Positions 1 through 8,065 of a stretch of DNA of 64,000 nt are shown here, one piece after another (within the stretch, counting starts at the first letter, position 1; every line of letters starts with the position of its first letter). The stretch covers positions 2,531,738-2,595,737 of the forward strand of contig LR594584.1 of the NCBI GenBank assembly GCA_901538445.1. Direction: 5' to 3'. The DNA is from Gemmataceae bacterium (GTDB taxonomy: Bacteria; Planctomycetota; Planctomycetia; Gemmatales; Gemmataceae). The notes under the pieces were generated by a model. It did no database searches, had not been told where the DNA came from, and worked only from the letters and a program-made list of their open reading frames with translations. The translations under genes and the position numbers were made by a program.

Positions 1-2
1 GG

Positions 3-323
3 GTCGGCGTCCTCCAGCACGCATACTACTCGGTCATCAGCCCCGAGGGGTGTGCGGGCATCCTGTGGAAGGTCGCGACCGAAGAGACCAAGCCGCGTGC
101 GGCCGAGGCGCTGGGCCTCACCTCGAAGAACTTGTTGAAGCTCGGCGTTGTGGACCACGTCGTCCAAGAGCCGCTCGGCGGCGCGCACCGGGCACCGCGG
201 GAGATGGCCAACACGCTGAAGGGATCGCTCACCCGCCACCTCAGAGACCTGTCGCACCTCTCACAGGACCAACTGCTCGCGGAGCGATACCAGAAGGTCC
301 GGAGCCTGGGATTGCTTGGATAA
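3..323 (+). CDS. accA: Acetyl-CoA carboxylase carboxyltransferase subunit alpha, C-terminal part
   Basis: This is the 3' end of a gene entering from the left edge, read in frame from base 3 to the TAA at 321-323 (106 residues). The stretch VISPEGCAGILWK matches the conserved CoA-binding C-terminal core of AccA, and the downstream EALGLTSKNLLKLGVVD segment is also typical of that family. AccA pairs with AccD to transfer the carboxyl group from biotin to acetyl-CoA, the first committed step of fatty acid synthesis in the cytoplasm. The N-terminal part, including most of the crotonase fold, lies outside the window. A strong hairpin begins at the stop codon. Confidence 0.9.
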   Translation, partial: VGVLQHAYYSVISPEGCAGILWKVATEETKPRAAEALGLTSKNLLKLGVVDHVVQEPLGGAHRAPREMANTLKGSLTRHLRDLSHLSQDQLLAERYQKVRSLGLLG

Positions 324-361
324 AACCCGTGCGGCCGGGTTTCGCCCAGCCGCACGGGTTT
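323..361 (+). terminator. Hairpin terminator after accA
   Basis: A perfect 13-base inverted repeat (323-335 against 349-361) starts within the accA stop codon. Three inner G-C pairs (337-339 with 345-347) extend the stem across one mismatch. Both arm ends are AAA/TTT, so the structure could terminate transcription on either strand. Its position right after the stop supports a role in ending the accA transcript. Confidence 0.8.
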
Positions 362-363
362 CA

Positions 364-461
364 ATACATAAGATACATTATCGGACGCTATGGGTGTAAG
401 TCATCCCCCTCGCCCGACCCCCGGCTTATAACCGCCGAGTCCGATAATCAGTATTATGTAT
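364..461. repeat. AT-rich imperfect inverted repeat
   Basis: Arms at 364-386 and 439-461 (23 bases each) are complementary at both ends (8 bases outside, 9 bases inside) and differ in the middle 6 bases. The spacer is 52 bases. The arms are far richer in A and T than the surrounding DNA. Possible explanations are remnant ends of a small transposable element or a regulator binding region for the following dehydrogenase gene. No protein is encoded here. Confidence 0.6.
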
Positions 462-562
462 CGAAAAATCACCGCTCTGCATTCGATCTGGTATGCAGGA
501 AATGCCCGCTCCCGCTCCGATTCGCGGCTCGTCGTGTGGTGCGGGCTCCTTATCATTTCCGC

Positions 563-1852
563 ATGACGAACCAACCCCACTGCCTGCCCGTGCTGACCGC
601 TGGCATGGTCGGCTTCGGCATGATCTTCGACGAGACCTACCGCCCCTTCTTCGAGGCGGTCCGACGCGTCCCGTTATACTCGCCCGAAACCGGCCCCGTA
701 GATGTCAGTCTCGCCGCGGTCGCAACCCGTACCGGGTCCCGGGTCGAGCAGTACCTTGCGGACCCCGCCTCCGTTCTGCGCGGCTTTCGGAGCGTTTCCG
801 GCCCGGCCGCCGCACGCGATCTGTTCGCCACCGACGTCCGCGCCGTGTGCATTGCCACCCCCGACGACCGCCACCACGGACCCGCTCGCGACGCCCTGGC
901 TGCCGGCAAACACGTTCTGATTGAAAAGCCCTCCGTCCTCGACCTACCCCACCTGGACCAACTCACTGCGCTGGCCGAGCGACACGGAGTTCTCGCCAAA
1001 GTCGTCTACCACAAGCTCGCCGATCCGGACCACAAGAAGCTTCGGACCCTTGTGACCGACAAAATCCTCAACCACGTCAACAACGGCTACTGCTCGCTGC
1101 TGGAGCCGAAGTCCATCAGCGGCGGGCAGTTCTCCGAGTGGATCCGCGGCCGGAACCCCGGCACTTACGTCGCGGTTCACTACCTAAAGCTCATCGACTT
1201 CACGTTCGGCCCCGACTGGGCGCTCGACCGCGTCACGGCCACGGGGCAGCGGGGGCTCGTCGGCCCGGCGGACGGACCCACCTGGGACTCGGTTCAACTC
1301 CAGGTCGTGTACCGCCACCCCGACGCCCGCGAGGCGGCGTTCGACATCCACACGAGCTGGGTGACCCCCGACAACTTCCCCGGCTACGTCGAACAGGAAG
1401 TGCAGTTCCGCTTCGACAACGGCGTGTGGGCGGCGCACCAGCGGAAGCGCGGCGTCGAGCTGACCGTCGAAAATCGGACCCCGCGAGAACTCAAGAACAC
1501 CCCCAACTATCACTACAACGGCACGTTCATCGAACCGTGGGGCGAGCGATCCCAGCGCGGGTACGGGATCGAGGTCATCGAGCGGTTCTTCCGCGAGGTG
1601 GCGTTCGTCGAGTACGGCGGCCCGGCCGGCGAGCGTGCCGAGCGGCTCCGGCAGATGCGGGCGCTGACCTACAACGACGTGTCGGCGGACCGCAACTGCG
1701 TGGCGATCGTCCAGGCGATGGAGGCGATCCTCGCCCGTGCGGCCGCGGGTGTACCCGGGTGCCTCGTGAAGGTCAACGGCCCCGGCGGCGGCCTCGCGCT
1801 CTACGAGCCCGGCACCGCGAGCGCCACCATCCTCTACCCCGGGCGGGTGTGA
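563..1852 (+). CDS. Gfo/Idh/MocA-family NAD(P)-dependent oxidoreductase
   Basis: A 429-residue cytoplasmic protein with an N-terminal Rossmann fold. The nucleotide-binding loop is seen as GMVGFGM near residues 14-20, followed by AVCIATPDDRHH and the family signature VLIEKPS, which contains the catalytic-region lysine. The remainder forms the alpha/beta substrate domain. Members oxidise or reduce sugars, inositols or amino sugars, but the substrate cannot be read from the sequence. The ATG at 563 is chosen because upstream in-frame codons cross the AT-rich repeat and the accA terminator. No signal peptide is visible, unlike the TAT-exported relative at 32486-33775. kptA follows after 23 bases, so co-transcription is likely. 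Confidence 0.85.
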   Translation: MTNQPHCLPVLTAGMVGFGMIFDETYRPFFEAVRRVPLYSPETGPVDVSLAAVATRTGSRVEQYLADPASVLRGFRSVSGPAAARDLFATDVRAVCIATPDDRHHGPARDALAAGKHVLIEKPSVLDLPHLDQLTALAERHGVLAKVVYHKLADPDHKKLRTLVTDKILNHVNNGYCSLLEPKSISGGQFSEWIRGRNPGTYVAVHYLKLIDFTFGPDWALDRVTATGQRGLVGPADGPTWDSVQLQVVYRHPDAREAAFDIHTSWVTPDNFPGYVEQEVQFRFDNGVWAAHQRKRGVELTVENRTPRELKNTPNYHYNGTFIEPWGERSQRGYGIEVIERFFREVAFVEYGGPAGERAERLRQMRALTYNDVSADRNCVAIVQAMEAILARAAAGVPGCLVKVNGPGGGLALYEPGTASATILYPGRV

Positions 1853-1875
1853 CCCGCCCCACCGAGCGGGTTCCC

Positions 1876-2433
1876 ATGAACGATAAGCGCAAGGTCACGG
1901 TCAGCAAGTTCCTGTCCCGCATCCTCCGGCACGCTCCCGAGGACGCCGGGCTCACGCTCGAGCCGGGCGGTTGGGTGCCGGTCGCCGATCTGCTCGCCGG
2001 GGCAGCGAAGGTCGGCGTCGCGATCTCCCCCGCGGACCTCGAGGAGGTCGTCCGCTCCAGCGACAAGCAGCGGTTCGCGTTCGATGAGTCGGGAACCCGG
2101 ATCCGCGCCAACCAAGGGCACTCCGCCGAGGTCGATCTCCAGCTCGAACCGGCCGAACCGCCCGCCGAGCTGTTCCACGGAACGGCCACGCGGTTCCTCG
2201 TCGCAATCCTGCGCGACGGACTCCTGAAGATGGCCCGGCACCACGTCCACCTGTCCGCCGACGTCGCCACCGCCCTCAAGGTCGGCGGGCGGCACGGCAA
2301 GCCGGTCGTGCTGGTCGTCGGTGCGGACCGGCTGCGGGCCGCGGGCCACACCTTTTTCCGCTCGGCCAACGGCGTTTGGCTTGTGGATCACGTCCCGCCA
2401 CAGTACCTTCGTGTCATGACCCCGGAGACCTGA
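1876..2433 (+). CDS. kptA: RNA 2'-phosphotransferase (Tpt1/KptA family)
   Basis: A protein of 185 residues, normal for the family. It opens with VSKFLSRILRHAPEDAGL, the Tpt1 signature with the conserved R-x-LRH core. A winged-helix half follows (GGWVPVADLL, then DKQRFAFDE) and then the NAD-binding half: LFHGTA, HVHLSADVATALKVG, then VWLVDHVPPQYL at the end. In eukaryotes the enzyme removes a 2'-phosphate from spliced tRNA using NAD. Bacteria lack that splicing route, so the bacterial role is uncertain; 2'-phosphorylated RNA ends or ADP-ribosylation have been discussed for the family. The next gene starts 3 bases after the stop, indicating an operon. Confidence 0.9.
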   Translation: MNDKRKVTVSKFLSRILRHAPEDAGLTLEPGGWVPVADLLAGAAKVGVAISPADLEEVVRSSDKQRFAFDESGTRIRANQGHSAEVDLQLEPAEPPAELFHGTATRFLVAILRDGLLKMARHHVHLSADVATALKVGGRHGKPVVLVVGADRLRAAGHTFFRSANGVWLVDHVPPQYLRVMTPET

Positions 2434-2436
2434 CCG

Positions 2437-3843
2437 ATGCCCCCTCTCCACCACGCCGGCGAACCGGCGGCGAACACCACGCGCGACCGCCTCGCCCGCG
2501 TCGAGCCCCGGTCGCTGCGCACCTTCACGCCCAGCCAGGCGGTCATCAGCCGCAGTGCAGGGGTGTTCCACTGGACCGCGGACGGCCGCCGCCTGTACGA
2601 CCTCACTTCCGGCGTGCTGGTCTCGAACCTGGGGCACAACCCGACTCGGTGGATGGAGCGGTTCTCGCAGTACATGGGGTGGCCCGCGGGCGGGTTCGTC
2701 GCCCGTGGCGGCCCGGAGTACACCCCCGCGGTCGCCATGACTGCGTACAACGCCGTCACCCCGGTCGAGGTCGAGGCCAGCGACCGGCTCCTCGCGTCGC
2801 TCCGCCGGTGCCCCGGGGGCGGCCGCATGGAACAGGTCATGTGGGCCGCGTCCGGGTCGGAGGCGATCCAAAAGGCGCTGTGGGCGACGGCCGCACGCGA
2901 CCGGACCCGGCCGATGATCCTCGCCACCCGTTTCGGGTTCCACGGCAAGAAGGGGCTCGCCAACGCGGTCACCGGCTCCGAGACCGACGCCGAGCGCGAC
3001 CCCCGGGTGAAGTTCGTCTCCTTCCCGATGGCCGAGTGCCGCGACGTCGCGATGCGCGACGCGCCGTTCGACCCGGCCCCCTACCAGAAGGAACTCGACG
3101 CCCTGCTCCACCAGTTCGGCCGCAAGATCGGGACGCTCATCACCGAGCCGTACCTCGGCGGCGGCGGCTCGTACCACCCGCCGAAGGCCTACCTCCAGTT
3201 GCTCCAGCGGTTCTGCCGGGACAACGACATCCTGTTCATCCTCGACGAGGTCCAGGCCAACTACGGCCGCACGAGCGCGCTGTACGCGTTCGAGGCCTAC
3301 GGGCTCGAGCCCGACCTCGTGGTTCTGGGGAAGGGCCTCGGCAACGGGGTGCCCGTCTCCGCGGCCGTCGGGCGGGCCGACGTCTTCGGCGCGCTCGACT
3401 ACGGCGAGGGGTCCGACACCTGGAGCGCGAACCCGCTGTGCTGCGCCGCCGTACTGGCTACGCTGGACGAGTTCGAGGGCCGCGACGTCATCGGCGCGAT
3501 GAAGCCGGTTTCCGCGCTCATCGAGGCCGGTCTGGTGGAGCTGAAAGAGTACCCGTTCGTGGCGCACGTCCGCGGCGAGCGCGGCGGCATGGTGTGGGGC
3601 GTGGAAATGAAGGACCACGCCGGCAAGACGGCCGCGGAGTGGGCGAACGCCTTCGTTCTGGCGTGCTACACGGGCGAGGGGAACGGCGACGGCGTCCACC
3701 TCCTCGGGCCGCTCTCGAAGAAGGTGGTCCGCGTGTCCCCGCCGCTGGTCATCACCAGAGCCGAGGCGGAAGCGGCGGTGTCGATCATGAAGCACGCCGC
3801 CGCGCGGCTGGCGACCGCCCCGCACGCGATCGCCGTCGGCTGA
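2437..3843 (+). CDS. Class III PLP-dependent aminotransferase
   Basis: A 468-residue cytoplasmic enzyme of the class III (ornithine/4-aminobutyrate type) aminotransferase family. Visible signatures are the glycine-rich ASGSEAIQKALW segment that binds the cofactor phosphate, FGFHGKKG, the conserved Asp in FILDEVQANYGRT that contacts the pyridine nitrogen, and VVLGKGLGNG with the Schiff-base lysine. The length is normal. The amino donor and acceptor are unknown. It starts 3 bases after kptA and ends 14 bases before the metal permease gene, so a four-gene transcript from 563 is plausible, though no shared function is obvious. Confidence 0.85.
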   Translation: MPPLHHAGEPAANTTRDRLARVEPRSLRTFTPSQAVISRSAGVFHWTADGRRLYDLTSGVLVSNLGHNPTRWMERFSQYMGWPAGGFVARGGPEYTPAVAMTAYNAVTPVEVEASDRLLASLRRCPGGGRMEQVMWAASGSEAIQKALWATAARDRTRPMILATRFGFHGKKGLANAVTGSETDAERDPRVKFVSFPMAECRDVAMRDAPFDPAPYQKELDALLHQFGRKIGTLITEPYLGGGGSYHPPKAYLQLLQRFCRDNDILFILDEVQANYGRTSALYAFEAYGLEPDLVVLGKGLGNGVPVSAAVGRADVFGALDYGEGSDTWSANPLCCAAVLATLDEFEGRDVIGAMKPVSALIEAGLVELKEYPFVAHVRGERGGMVWGVEMKDHAGKTAAEWANAFVLACYTGEGNGDGVHLLGPLSKKVVRVSPPLVITRAEAEAAVSIMKHAAARLATAPHAIAVG

Positions 3844-3857
3844 CCCCGGGAGTTGGA

Positions 3858-4868
3858 ATGTCCGTCGACTGGCTGACCGAAGCGCTCTTCTCGACCGCCG
3901 ACGCGCTGGGGACCGATTACCTGGTCCTCAAGAGCGTGCTGGCGGTCGTCCTCGTCTGCTCGATGTGCGGGATGCTCGGCTCGCTGGTCGTCGGGAACCG
4001 GATGGCGTTCTTCTCCGACACGATGGCCCACTGCGCGTTCGCCGGCGTCGCCCTCGGCTACCTGAGCGTCCTGCTGGGCGGCGGCGACCGGGCGCTCGCG
4101 ACCTGGGTGGTGCCGCTCGCGATGGTGGCCGTGGGGATCGCGGTCGGCGCGGGCATGGTGTACGTCCGCGACAACACCGGCCTCGCGCACGACACCGTGA
4201 TCGGCGTGTTCTTCGCGCTCGCGATCGGCTTCGGGGCGATGCTGTACCAGGTGCTGTCGGTGCGGTTCGGGTTCAACCCCGAGTCATTCTTCTTCGGCAG
4301 CCTCGCCCTGATGCCAGACGAGGACCTGTTCTTCCTGCTCGTCCTCGCCGCCGCGGTCACGCCGGTGTTCGCGTGGCGGTACAACCAGCTCGTGTTCGAC
4401 AGCTTCAACCCGACCCTGGCCCGGACCCGCGGGTCGAGCCTGACGCTCAACAACTACCTGTTCATCATCCTGCTCGCGCTGGTCGTGAACCTGTCGCTCA
4501 AGGCGGTCGGCGCGCTGCTGATCAACGCGATGCTCGTGGTCCCGGGGGCGGCGGCGGCCAACCTGTCGCGGAACCTGCGGCAGATGTTCTGGCTCACGTT
4601 CGCGTTCTGCCTGGGCTCGGGGCTGCTCGGGTTCGCGGTCCGGAACTCGATCGAGGTCCGGGTCGCGGGCGGGGAGCCGATCCTGTTCGGGCCGAGCGGC
4701 GTCATCGTCGTGACCACGGTGTGCGTGTTCTTCGGCACGATGGTGCTCGGGGCGGTGTGGAACCGGTTCGCCCCGGTCCTCGGGTTCGCCCCCCTGCCCC
4801 TCCGCGGGGTCCGCCACGTCCACGACGCGGGCTGTTCCGACGACCACGGCCTGGGGCAGTGCCCGTGA
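3858..4868 (+). CDS. ABC-3 family metal (Zn/Mn/Fe type) ABC transporter permease
   Basis: A 336-residue integral membrane protein with about eight or nine hydrophobic segments. The motifs MAFFSDTMAHCAFAGVALGY and KAVGALLINAMLVVPGAAAA are typical of the ZnuB/MntB permease family, which moves divalent metals with an ATPase and a solute-binding protein. Neither partner is in the window. A hydrophilic C-terminal tail carries HVHDAGCSDDHG and a terminal Cys. This resembles a motif in the DUF1980-type protein two genes downstream and suggests a shared metal-sensing or metal-handling site. The YraQ-type permease follows 66 bases later. The start is an ATG preceded by GGAGTTGGA. Confidence 0.85.
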   Translation: MSVDWLTEALFSTADALGTDYLVLKSVLAVVLVCSMCGMLGSLVVGNRMAFFSDTMAHCAFAGVALGYLSVLLGGGDRALATWVVPLAMVAVGIAVGAGMVYVRDNTGLAHDTVIGVFFALAIGFGAMLYQVLSVRFGFNPESFFFGSLALMPDEDLFFLLVLAAAVTPVFAWRYNQLVFDSFNPTLARTRGSSLTLNNYLFIILLALVVNLSLKAVGALLINAMLVVPGAAAANLSRNLRQMFWLTFAFCLGSGLLGFAVRNSIEVRVAGGEPILFGPSGVIVVTTVCVFFGTMVLGAVWNRFAPVLGFAPLPLRGVRHVHDAGCSDDHGLGQCP

Positions 4869-4934
4869 CGGTGAACACAACCCCGCTGCGGGGCGTATAA
4901 TCCCCAACGGACTACCTCCCCAGCGGGTCACGCA

Positions 4935-5924
4935 GTGTCGCAGCTCACGCCGGAAGAAGCCGTTTCCCTGTTCCTCATCAAGTTCCTCGCCATCCTCTGG
5001 GAGGCGATGCCGTTCATCGTCCTCGGTGCGGTGCTGGCCGGGATCCTGGAGGAGTTCCTGCCGCAGCAGGCGATCACCCGGTTCCTGCCCAAGCAGGTGG
5101 TGCCGGCGGTCATGATCGGCGCGCTGCTCGGCCTGTTGTTCCCCATGTGCGAGTGCGGCATCCTCGTGGTCATGCGGCGGCTCCTGCGGAAGGGGCTGCC
5201 GCTGTCGTGCTGCATCGCGTACATGCTCGCCGGCCCGATCATCAACGTCGTGGTGATCTTCAGCACCTGGGCCGCGTTCAAGAACCACAACATCGAGACC
5301 GAGATGGTCGGCCTCCGCGTCGGCCTCGCGTTCCTGGTCGCGTGCCTCACGGCACTGATCGTTCACCTCCAGTACCTGAAGCACGGGAACGCGCTGCTGA
5401 CCAGCGTGGCGATGCCGCGCGAGGCCGCTCCCGCGGCCGATGACACCGAAGGTGCCCCCGCCCCGGCGAAGCGGACCCTCGGGCAGCGGCTGTCGAACAT
5501 CTCGGCGACGAGCATGCACGACTTCGTCGACATCACGCTGTTCCTGACGCTCGGGGCGGTGCTGGCCGCGACCGCGAAGCTGTTCCTCCCGTCGAGCGAG
5601 GTCGAGGCGCTGTCGCGGGACCACCCGTTCCTGGCCGTCCCGGCGATGATGGGTCTCGCGTTCCTGATGTGCCTGTGCAGCGAGGCCGATGCGTTCGTCG
5701 CCGCGAGCTTCACGAACATGCACATCTCCGCGAAGACCGCGTTCCTGGTGCTCGGGCCGATGCTCGACATCAAGCTGGTGCTCATGTACACGCGGGTGTT
5801 CCGCCGCCGCCTGATCGTTACCATCGCGAGCAGCGTGGTCGCGCTCGTGTTCGTCTTCTGCATCCTGGTTCACCTCGTGTACCAGTGGCAGGGCTGGACG
5901 GGCGTGCCCGTGCGGACCCTGTAG
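4935..5924 (+). CDS. YraQ/UPF0718-family (DUF318) permease
   Basis: A 329-residue membrane protein of the predicted permease family UPF0718. There are two sets of hydrophobic helices separated by a hydrophilic loop of about 50 residues (near 160-205). PMCECG near residue 75 is the family hallmark, and a matching FLMCLCSEADAF segment lies in the second half. The start is GTG at 4935. A TATAAT sequence at 4896-4901 lies in the leader but has no convincing -35 partner. These permeases are often adjacent to DUF1980/TIGR03943 proteins, as here, and many are linked to metal or cyanide-type ligands; the transported compound is not established. Confidence 0.85.
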   Translation: MSQLTPEEAVSLFLIKFLAILWEAMPFIVLGAVLAGILEEFLPQQAITRFLPKQVVPAVMIGALLGLLFPMCECGILVVMRRLLRKGLPLSCCIAYMLAGPIINVVVIFSTWAAFKNHNIETEMVGLRVGLAFLVACLTALIVHLQYLKHGNALLTSVAMPREAAPAADDTEGAPAPAKRTLGQRLSNISATSMHDFVDITLFLTLGAVLAATAKLFLPSSEVEALSRDHPFLAVPAMMGLAFLMCLCSEADAFVAASFTNMHISAKTAFLVLGPMLDIKLVLMYTRVFRRRLIVTIASSVVALVFVFCILVHLVYQWQGWTGVPVRTL

Positions 5925-5956
5925 GTCGGCCTCGCGAACAAGGGGGAGTTGCACTC

Positions 5957-6997
5957 ATGGCTCACACGCACCCGCACCCGGGCGAGTCCCTGCGGAACTA
6001 CTTCACCGAGCAGCTCCTCGGCATCCTCGTGTGTGGCGGCCTCGGGTTCGTCGCGGTCCGGATGTACTCGAACGGGATGCTGAACTTCATCCTCGCGAAG
6101 GAGTTCCACCTCCCGGTACTCCTCGGCGGCGTCGCGATCCTCACCGTGATTGTTTTGCTCCGGGCGATCGCGGTCTGGAACGAGGCGGGCGCGCTTCAGG
6201 CCCCGGCATACGCCGGACCGGAGTGCGGGCCGGACCACGTCCACGACGCGACCTGCGCCCACGACCACGGCATCCCTGGCCACACCCACGACCACGGCGA
6301 CCACGCTCACTCGCACGACATGTCGTGGGTGTTCGTCACCATGCTCATCCTCGTGATCCCGATCACCCTGTTCGTGATCGGGATGCCGAGCAGCGCCATG
6401 GCGGCCCTCGCCGGGCGGGCCGAGGCCAAGCTCGCCGGGCGGAACAGCGCGCCCGAAGAAGCCCTCGCGTCCGCGTCGCTCCGCGACCAGGCCAAGGACG
6501 CGACCGTCGAGAAGGAAGAGAAGCAGGCCGACGGCACGATCGTGCGGACCCTGAAGACGGCGTCGGGCCTCCGCCTGCGCGAAACGGTGCCCACGGCTGG
6601 CGAGCCGAGGTACGCCCTCATCACCGCCGAGGGGACCGAGTTCCGGTTCAACGACCTGAACGACGCCGCGTTCGACGAGGAGAAGCGGAAGAGCCTGGAG
6701 GGCCAGACCGCGATCCTCGAGGGCCGGTTCAAGCGGATCGCCGACAAGGACTTCACCCTGTTCCGGATGAAGATGACGTGCTGCGCCGCCGACACGGTGC
6801 CGCTCAAGGTGCGGATCATCGTGCCGCAGGCGATCAACAACATCAACAACTTCGACTGGGTGCAGGTGAAGGGCCAGATCCAGTTCGTGAAGGTGCCGGG
6901 GGGCAAGACCGGGGCCGAGACGTACATCCCGGTCATCATGGTCGCCGACCTCGCCGACGTGCGGAAGGGCGAGCCGAAGAACGAGTACGAGCAGTAG
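5957..6997 (+). CDS. DUF1980/TIGR03943-type membrane protein with His-rich loop
   Basis: A 346-residue protein that normally partners YraQ-type permeases. Two or three hydrophobic segments lie in the first 140 residues. Between them, near residues 85-120, is a loop very rich in His, Asp and Cys (HVHDATCAHDHG, then repeated HTHDHGDHAHSH). The C-terminal half is soluble and OB-fold-like, with MKMTCCAADT holding the vicinal cysteines expected for the family. The N-terminus MAHTHPHPG is also His-rich. The ATG at 5957 follows a clear ribosome-binding sequence (AGGGGGA at 5941-5947). The protein probably handles a divalent metal at the membrane together with the two upstream permeases. Confidence 0.8.
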   Translation: MAHTHPHPGESLRNYFTEQLLGILVCGGLGFVAVRMYSNGMLNFILAKEFHLPVLLGGVAILTVIVLLRAIAVWNEAGALQAPAYAGPECGPDHVHDATCAHDHGIPGHTHDHGDHAHSHDMSWVFVTMLILVIPITLFVIGMPSSAMAALAGRAEAKLAGRNSAPEEALASASLRDQAKDATVEKEEKQADGTIVRTLKTASGLRLRETVPTAGEPRYALITAEGTEFRFNDLNDAAFDEEKRKSLEGQTAILEGRFKRIADKDFTLFRMKMTCCAADTVPLKVRIIVPQAINNINNFDWVQVKGQIQFVKVPGGKTGAETYIPVIMVADLADVRKGEPKNEYEQ

Positions 6998-7015
6998 TGA
7001 CCCACCCCGCCCCGC

Positions 7016-7978
7016 TCACGCGGCACCCGGCGACGCCCCACGGCGGAACGGGACGTACTTCCAGACGAGCGCCAGCAAGATCAGAGTCCCCCCGGTGAAC
7101 ATCGCGGGGGTCGGCGTGTCGGTGTTCGGGGTGAGGAGGTACGCCCAGACCGGGTTCAGCAGCGGTTCGAGGAGCGTGATGATCGCGGCCTCCTGTGCCG
7201 ACACGGCCCGCAGGCTCCGCGTGAACAGCCAGTACGGCACGCCCATTTGGAGCACCCCACACGCCGCGAGGACCGCGAACTGCGGGAGCGTCGGTGTCGT
7301 CGCCCATTCGGCGAAGGCGGTCGGGCCGTCCGAGACCAGGATGAACGCGCCCAGCATCACGGCCGTGCCGATCAGGTTGAGGGCCACCAGCCAGGCCGCC
7401 GCGTGCGCCCGCAACACGCGCAGGAACAGCACCACCGCGGCGTACACCACCCCGCTCCCCACGCCCATCAGCAGCACGACGATTTCCTTCCGCTCCTGTT
7501 CGGGCGAGGACGCCGCGGGCCACCCGCCGGCGACGATGACCGCCGCGCCCGCGGCCGCCAGGAACACCGACTGCCACCCGCGGCGGTCGCCCGACTCGCC
7601 CAGGATCAGCACCGCGAACAGGTAGACCCACACGGGCGCGGTGTTCTGGAGGAAGATCGCGTTCGCCGCGGCCCCGAGGCCCAGTGCGGACAGGTAAAGC
7701 CCGCTCATCACGGTGAACAACACCACCATCGGCACCATCACCGGGGAGAACGTGAACTGGTCGCGGCGCACGAGCAAGAGGATGAACAGGCCGCCGAACA
7801 GGCCGCGGTAGAACGCGATCAGCAGCGGCGAGAGCTGCGGCGCTTCGAGCCCGAGGCCGAGCGGCTCGCGGAGCAACCGCATGAACACGCTACCGAGGCT
7901 CCACAGCACGGCCGCCAGTACCAGACACAGCCGCGCCCCGTTGGGAGATTGGTCGCCAGCAGTCATGACCTTCCCCAC
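7016..7978 (-). CDS. EamA/DMT-superfamily transporter
   Basis: A 320-residue integral membrane protein with about ten hydrophobic helices arranged as two EamA repeats. The first begins LCLVLAAVLWSLGSVF and the second VVLLMGVGSGVVYAAVVLF. TLLEPLLNPVWAYLL near the end is typical of drug/metabolite transporter exporters. The substrate is unknown. The frame opens with GTG at 7978; an ATG four codons later (7966) is equally plausible. It is convergent with the DUF1980-type gene, with only 18 bases between the stops. Confidence 0.85.
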   Translation of the reverse strand: MGKVMTAGDQSPNGARLCLVLAAVLWSLGSVFMRLLREPLGLGLEAPQLSPLLIAFYRGLFGGLFILLLVRRDQFTFSPVMVPMVVLFTVMSGLYLSALGLGAAANAIFLQNTAPVWVYLFAVLILGESGDRRGWQSVFLAAAGAAVIVAGGWPAASSPEQERKEIVVLLMGVGSGVVYAAVVLFLRVLRAHAAAWLVALNLIGTAVMLGAFILVSDGPTAFAEWATTPTLPQFAVLAACGVLQMGVPYWLFTRSLRAVSAQEAAIITLLEPLLNPVWAYLLTPNTDTPTPAMFTGGTLILLALVWKYVPFRRGASPGAA

Positions 7979-8065
7979 GCCGTGCGGCCCGCACCAGGTG
8001 TGGGGCGGCCGAGCGGATCATGAGATTATTGGAGGTCCGGCCCGAAGGGGCCACGCGCCGGGGGG

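Noticed and set aside
1834-3825. A minus-strand open frame of 663 codons antisense to kptA and the aminotransferase
   Set aside because: Both sense genes have clear family motifs; the antisense translation is low-complexity and has no start signal or domain.
4896-4901. TATAAT as a promoter for the YraQ-type gene
   Set aside because: There is no credible -35 element at proper distance and the upstream gene is only 27 bases away, so co-transcription is as likely.
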